From assembly GCF_047717795.1 (NCBI RefSeq), contig NZ_CP159808.1, forward strand, positions 1,984,001-2,048,000: DNA of 64,000 nt, read 5' to 3'. The notes below the pieces were generated by a model that was not told the origin of the DNA, ran no database searches, and saw only the letters and a program-made list of their open reading frames with translations. Position numbers and translations under genes: made by a program. Below, piece by piece: positions 62,159-64,000 of this stretch. Position 1 is the stretch's first letter, and every line of letters starts with the position of its first letter. The stretch comes from Marisalimonas sp016777705. GTDB taxonomy: Bacteria > Pseudomonadota > Alphaproteobacteria > Puniceispirillales > Marisalimonadaceae.

Positions 62159-62896
62159 GTGCAAACAATTATTTGTATGAAGTGGGGATCAAGATACGGA
62201 CCTGAGTTTGTAAACAGATTATATGCAGCAATTGAGAGAAATACAAAAAGAGAGACTCAACTTTATTGTTTTACTGACAACCCAATCGATATTAATAAAA
62301 ATGTTATATGTAAACAATTACCCAAGATAAATTTGCCTGAGGCTATTTCATTAACACCTTGGAGAAAGCTTAGTGTTTGGCAACACCCCCTTGAAAACTT
62401 AAAAGGAGATGTTTTATTTCTAGATCTCGACTTAGTTATTACAGGCGGTCTTGATTCTTTTTTTGATTATAAACCGGGCAAATATTGTGTGATTGAAAAC
62501 TGGACACAAATTGGAAAAAATATCGGCAACACAAGCTGCTTTCGTTTTCCCGTGGGGAGATATAATTATATATTTGACAAGTTTCAGAAAAATCCAGAAG
62601 AAATTTGGAAAAAATATAGGATTGAACAAATTTTCTTAAGTGCAGAAATTAAAGAACAATATTTCTGGCCAGCCGAGTGGTGTAAAAGCTTTAAGCATAA
62701 CCTTCTTCCAAAATGGCCATTTAGAATATGGAAGCCCGCAAAACTTCCAAGGGAAACATCTATTGTTGCTTTTACTGGCAAGCCCGATCCTGATGATGTC
62801 ATTAAAGGAATTTGGCCAGTGAAAAAATCACAATTTTATAAAAAAATTTACAAACAATTAAAAACTCCTCAGTGGGTTTCAAAGAACTGGTCTTGA
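62159..62896 (+). CDS. Putative glycosyltransferase with D-x-D motif
   Basis: The 245-residue protein begins M-Q-T-I-I-C-M-K-W-G-S-R-Y-G and has V-L-F-L-D-L-D-L-V-I (D89, D91), a nucleotide-sugar/metal site, with T-P-W-R-K-L-S-V-W before it. It resembles small GT-A proteins found near LPS core genes of alphaproteobacteria; the family is poorly studied. The start is GTG with GAGGG seven bases upstream. It follows the O-antigen ligase gene in the same direction and may act on LPS core. Confidence 0.72.
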   Translation: MQTIICMKWGSRYGPEFVNRLYAAIERNTKRETQLYCFTDNPIDINKNVICKQLPKINLPEAISLTPWRKLSVWQHPLENLKGDVLFLDLDLVITGGLDSFFDYKPGKYCVIENWTQIGKNIGNTSCFRFPVGRYNYIFDKFQKNPEEIWKKYRIEQIFLSAEIKEQYFWPAEWCKSFKHNLLPKWPFRIWKPAKLPRETSIVAFTGKPDPDDVIKGIWPVKKSQFYKKIYKQLKTPQWVSKNWS

Positions 62897-62897
62897 T

Positions 62898-63854
62898 CTA
62901 ATGAATTTGATTAATTGGATTTTTATTTATAAATGCTTCTATTCCCTTTAAATAACCATTAAAAAACTTTTCATATGCTTCTTCTGACACGTAACCAATA
63001 TGAGGTGTAAGAATTGTATTCTTTGTTTTTCTTAAAATATGGTCTGCTGGTAAAGGTTCTTGATCAAAAACATCTAGTGCAGCACATGAAATAGTATTCT
63101 GATTTAGTGCGTCAATTAAGTCTTGTTCTTTAATAATAGGACCACGACTAGTATTGACAATAACAGACTCTTTTTTCATAAGCTTTAATTTATCTTTGTT
63201 AATGTATCCTTGTGTTCTTTCAGAAAGCCTTGTGTGTATTGTTAAAATGTCAGACATTTTAAATAAATCTGAACTACTAACATATTCAACGTTAGCTTTT
63301 TCACAATCTTCTTTTTTTAAGTTGTGGCTCCAAGCAATTACCCTCATGTCAAAAGCTTTAGCAAAATTAGCAACCTGTAAACCTTGCTTTCCAAGGCCAA
63401 AAATACCTAAAGTATTCCCCTTCAACCCTCTTCCTAAAGTTGTTTGCCAATTACCATCTTTCATATTCTGAATTTCAGTTTGTAATCCTCTCCAGCTATT
63501 CATAATTAGAGCCCAGGCTAATTCAGCTGTTGAGTGAATTTTGGTATCTGTTCCACAATAAACTATATTTCGTTCTTTTAGAGCGTCTGTGTCTATAGAT
63601 GCATTCCACATACCACTTGTAATAACCAACTTTAAAATAGGGAGTTTATTAATTAGTTTTTTAGGAAGAGGCGTTCTTTCACGCATTAAACATAAAACAT
63701 CATAATCTTTTAGCTGTTCAGATAAATTATTATCATTACCTATGTATTCATTAATAATGTTTAGATCAATTTTCTCACTTAAAGAGCTCCAGTTAACAAA
63801 TTTATGAGTGACATTTTGGTAATCATCTAAAATAGCAACTTTAATTTTTTTCAT
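62898..63854 (-). CDS. D-isomer specific 2-hydroxyacid dehydrogenase
   Basis: The 318-residue protein has the NAD fold G-L-G-K-Q-G-L-Q-V-A near 145-155, the catalytic Arg in V-N-T-S-R-G-P, Glu in D-Q-E-P-L-P, and His in L-T-P-H-I-G-Y. The start M-K-K-I-K-V-A-I-L-D-D-Y-Q-N-V resembles a subgroup related to phosphoglycerate dehydrogenase but lacks regulatory domains. It lies 15 bp after the tricarballylate-dehydrogenase-like gene on the same strand; a shared role in dicarboxylate or hydroxyacid breakdown is possible. Confidence 0.85.
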   Translation of the reverse strand: MKKIKVAILDDYQNVTHKFVNWSSLSEKIDLNIINEYIGNDNNLSEQLKDYDVLCLMRERTPLPKKLINKLPILKLVITSGMWNASIDTDALKERNIVYCGTDTKIHSTAELAWALIMNSWRGLQTEIQNMKDGNWQTTLGRGLKGNTLGIFGLGKQGLQVANFAKAFDMRVIAWSHNLKKEDCEKANVEYVSSSDLFKMSDILTIHTRLSERTQGYINKDKLKLMKKESVIVNTSRGPIIKEQDLIDALNQNTISCAALDVFDQEPLPADHILRKTKNTILTPHIGYVSEEAYEKFFNGYLKGIEAFINKNPINQIH

Positions 63855-63869
63855 TTTTTTTAAACCCTT

Positions 63870-64000
63870 TTACTTAACTGATCCATACCCTGCTATTCGT
63901 CCAAAAACAGCCCCTGATGTTAATCCTGAACCTCCTGGGTAACCGTTAAAGAAGACACCACCTACTAGTTCTCCACAAGCAAACAGACCATTTATTGGCA
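63870..64000 (-). CDS. FAD-dependent tricarballylate dehydrogenase-like protein, 3' end only
   Basis: The last 42 codons before the stop are visible; the rest lies beyond the window. They read P-I-N-G-L-F-A-C-G-E-L-V-G-G-V-F-F-N and G-Y-P-G-G-S-G-L-T-S-G-A-V-F-G-R, the C-terminal FAD-binding segment of TcuA/fumarate-reductase-type flavoproteins. The Y-P-G-G-S-G-L form is common in TcuA-like FAD-binding dehydrogenases. It is first of a pair with the D-2-hydroxyacid dehydrogenase gene 15 bp on. Confidence 0.78.
   Translation of the reverse strand, partial: PINGLFACGELVGGVFFNGYPGGSGLTSGAVFGRIAGYGSVK

Noticed and set aside
1..64000. CRISPR arrays, tRNA or rRNA genes, insertion sequences
   Set aside because: No regularly spaced repeats, cloverleaf-like sequences, transposase genes or terminal inverted repeats were seen by reading; a scan with dedicated tools would be needed to exclude small or divergent ones.

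Overview
The window looks like a chromosomal segment of a small-genome, AT-rich (about 30% G+C by eye) free-living alphaproteobacterium. The lineage signal comes from gapR (DUF2312) next to a DUF1244 gene, an MntR of the alphaproteobacterial type, and a short leaderless YkuD protein of a type typical of that class. Intergenic gaps are short and many genes overlap by 4 bp, as in streamlined marine lineages. The exact taxon cannot be told from this sequence. No rRNA, tRNA, insertion sequence, phage or CRISPR array was found.

Layout. (1) 1-9493 is housekeeping: a partial PMT-type glycosyltransferase, mntR, DUF1244-gapR-pyrF-queF, a MarR regulator with an MFS transporter, acetoacetyl-CoA synthetase, a pterin dehydratase, an FMN reductase and pyrC. 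(2) 9597-50441 is a roughly 41 kb surface-polysaccharide (O-antigen type) locus, almost entirely on the minus strand. It holds a WecA-like initiating transferase, a phosphoramidate-type cassette (10920-14039), rfbA/rfbC, the UDP-L-FucNAc set fnlA-fnlB-fnlC with wbuB-wbuC type genes, a TviB dehydrogenase with an AsnB-type amidotransferase, at least seven glycosyltransferases, a Wzy-like polymerase, a Wzx flippase, several methyltransferases, a GMC oxidoreductase and a 2-oxoglutarate dioxygenase. It continues with a six-gene coupled operon for a CDP-linked C-methylated 6-deoxyhexose, then rfbB/rfbD, a UDP-glucuronate 4-epimerase and manC/algA. (3) 50678-60615 reads as a peptidoglycan recycling island: AmpD-like amidase, SH3b-NlpC/P60 endopeptidase, MurQ, AnmK, a PIG-L deacetylase, a leaderless GH84 glucosaminidase, a YkuD protein and AmpG, interrupted by mmsB and the membrane pyrophosphatase hppA. 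(4) 60773-64000 has an O-antigen ligase, a small glycosyltransferase, a D-2-hydroxyacid dehydrogenase and the 3' end of a tricarballylate-dehydrogenase-like flavoprotein.

How it fits together. WecA would start a repeat unit on undecaprenyl phosphate. The sugar-nucleotide genes supply dTDP-L-rhamnose, UDP-L-FucNAc, an N-acetylated uronic acid (possibly amidated), UDP-GalA, GDP-mannose and a CDP-3-C-methyl-6-deoxyhexose. Wzx and Wzy flip and polymerise, and the WaaL-type ligase at 60773 would attach the chain to lipid A-core. The two most notable systems are the phosphoramidate-like cassette, whose first gene is 5'-truncated, and the recycling island, in which a GH84 enzyme sits where NagZ would be expected and a cytoplasmic YkuD protein may replace LdcA.
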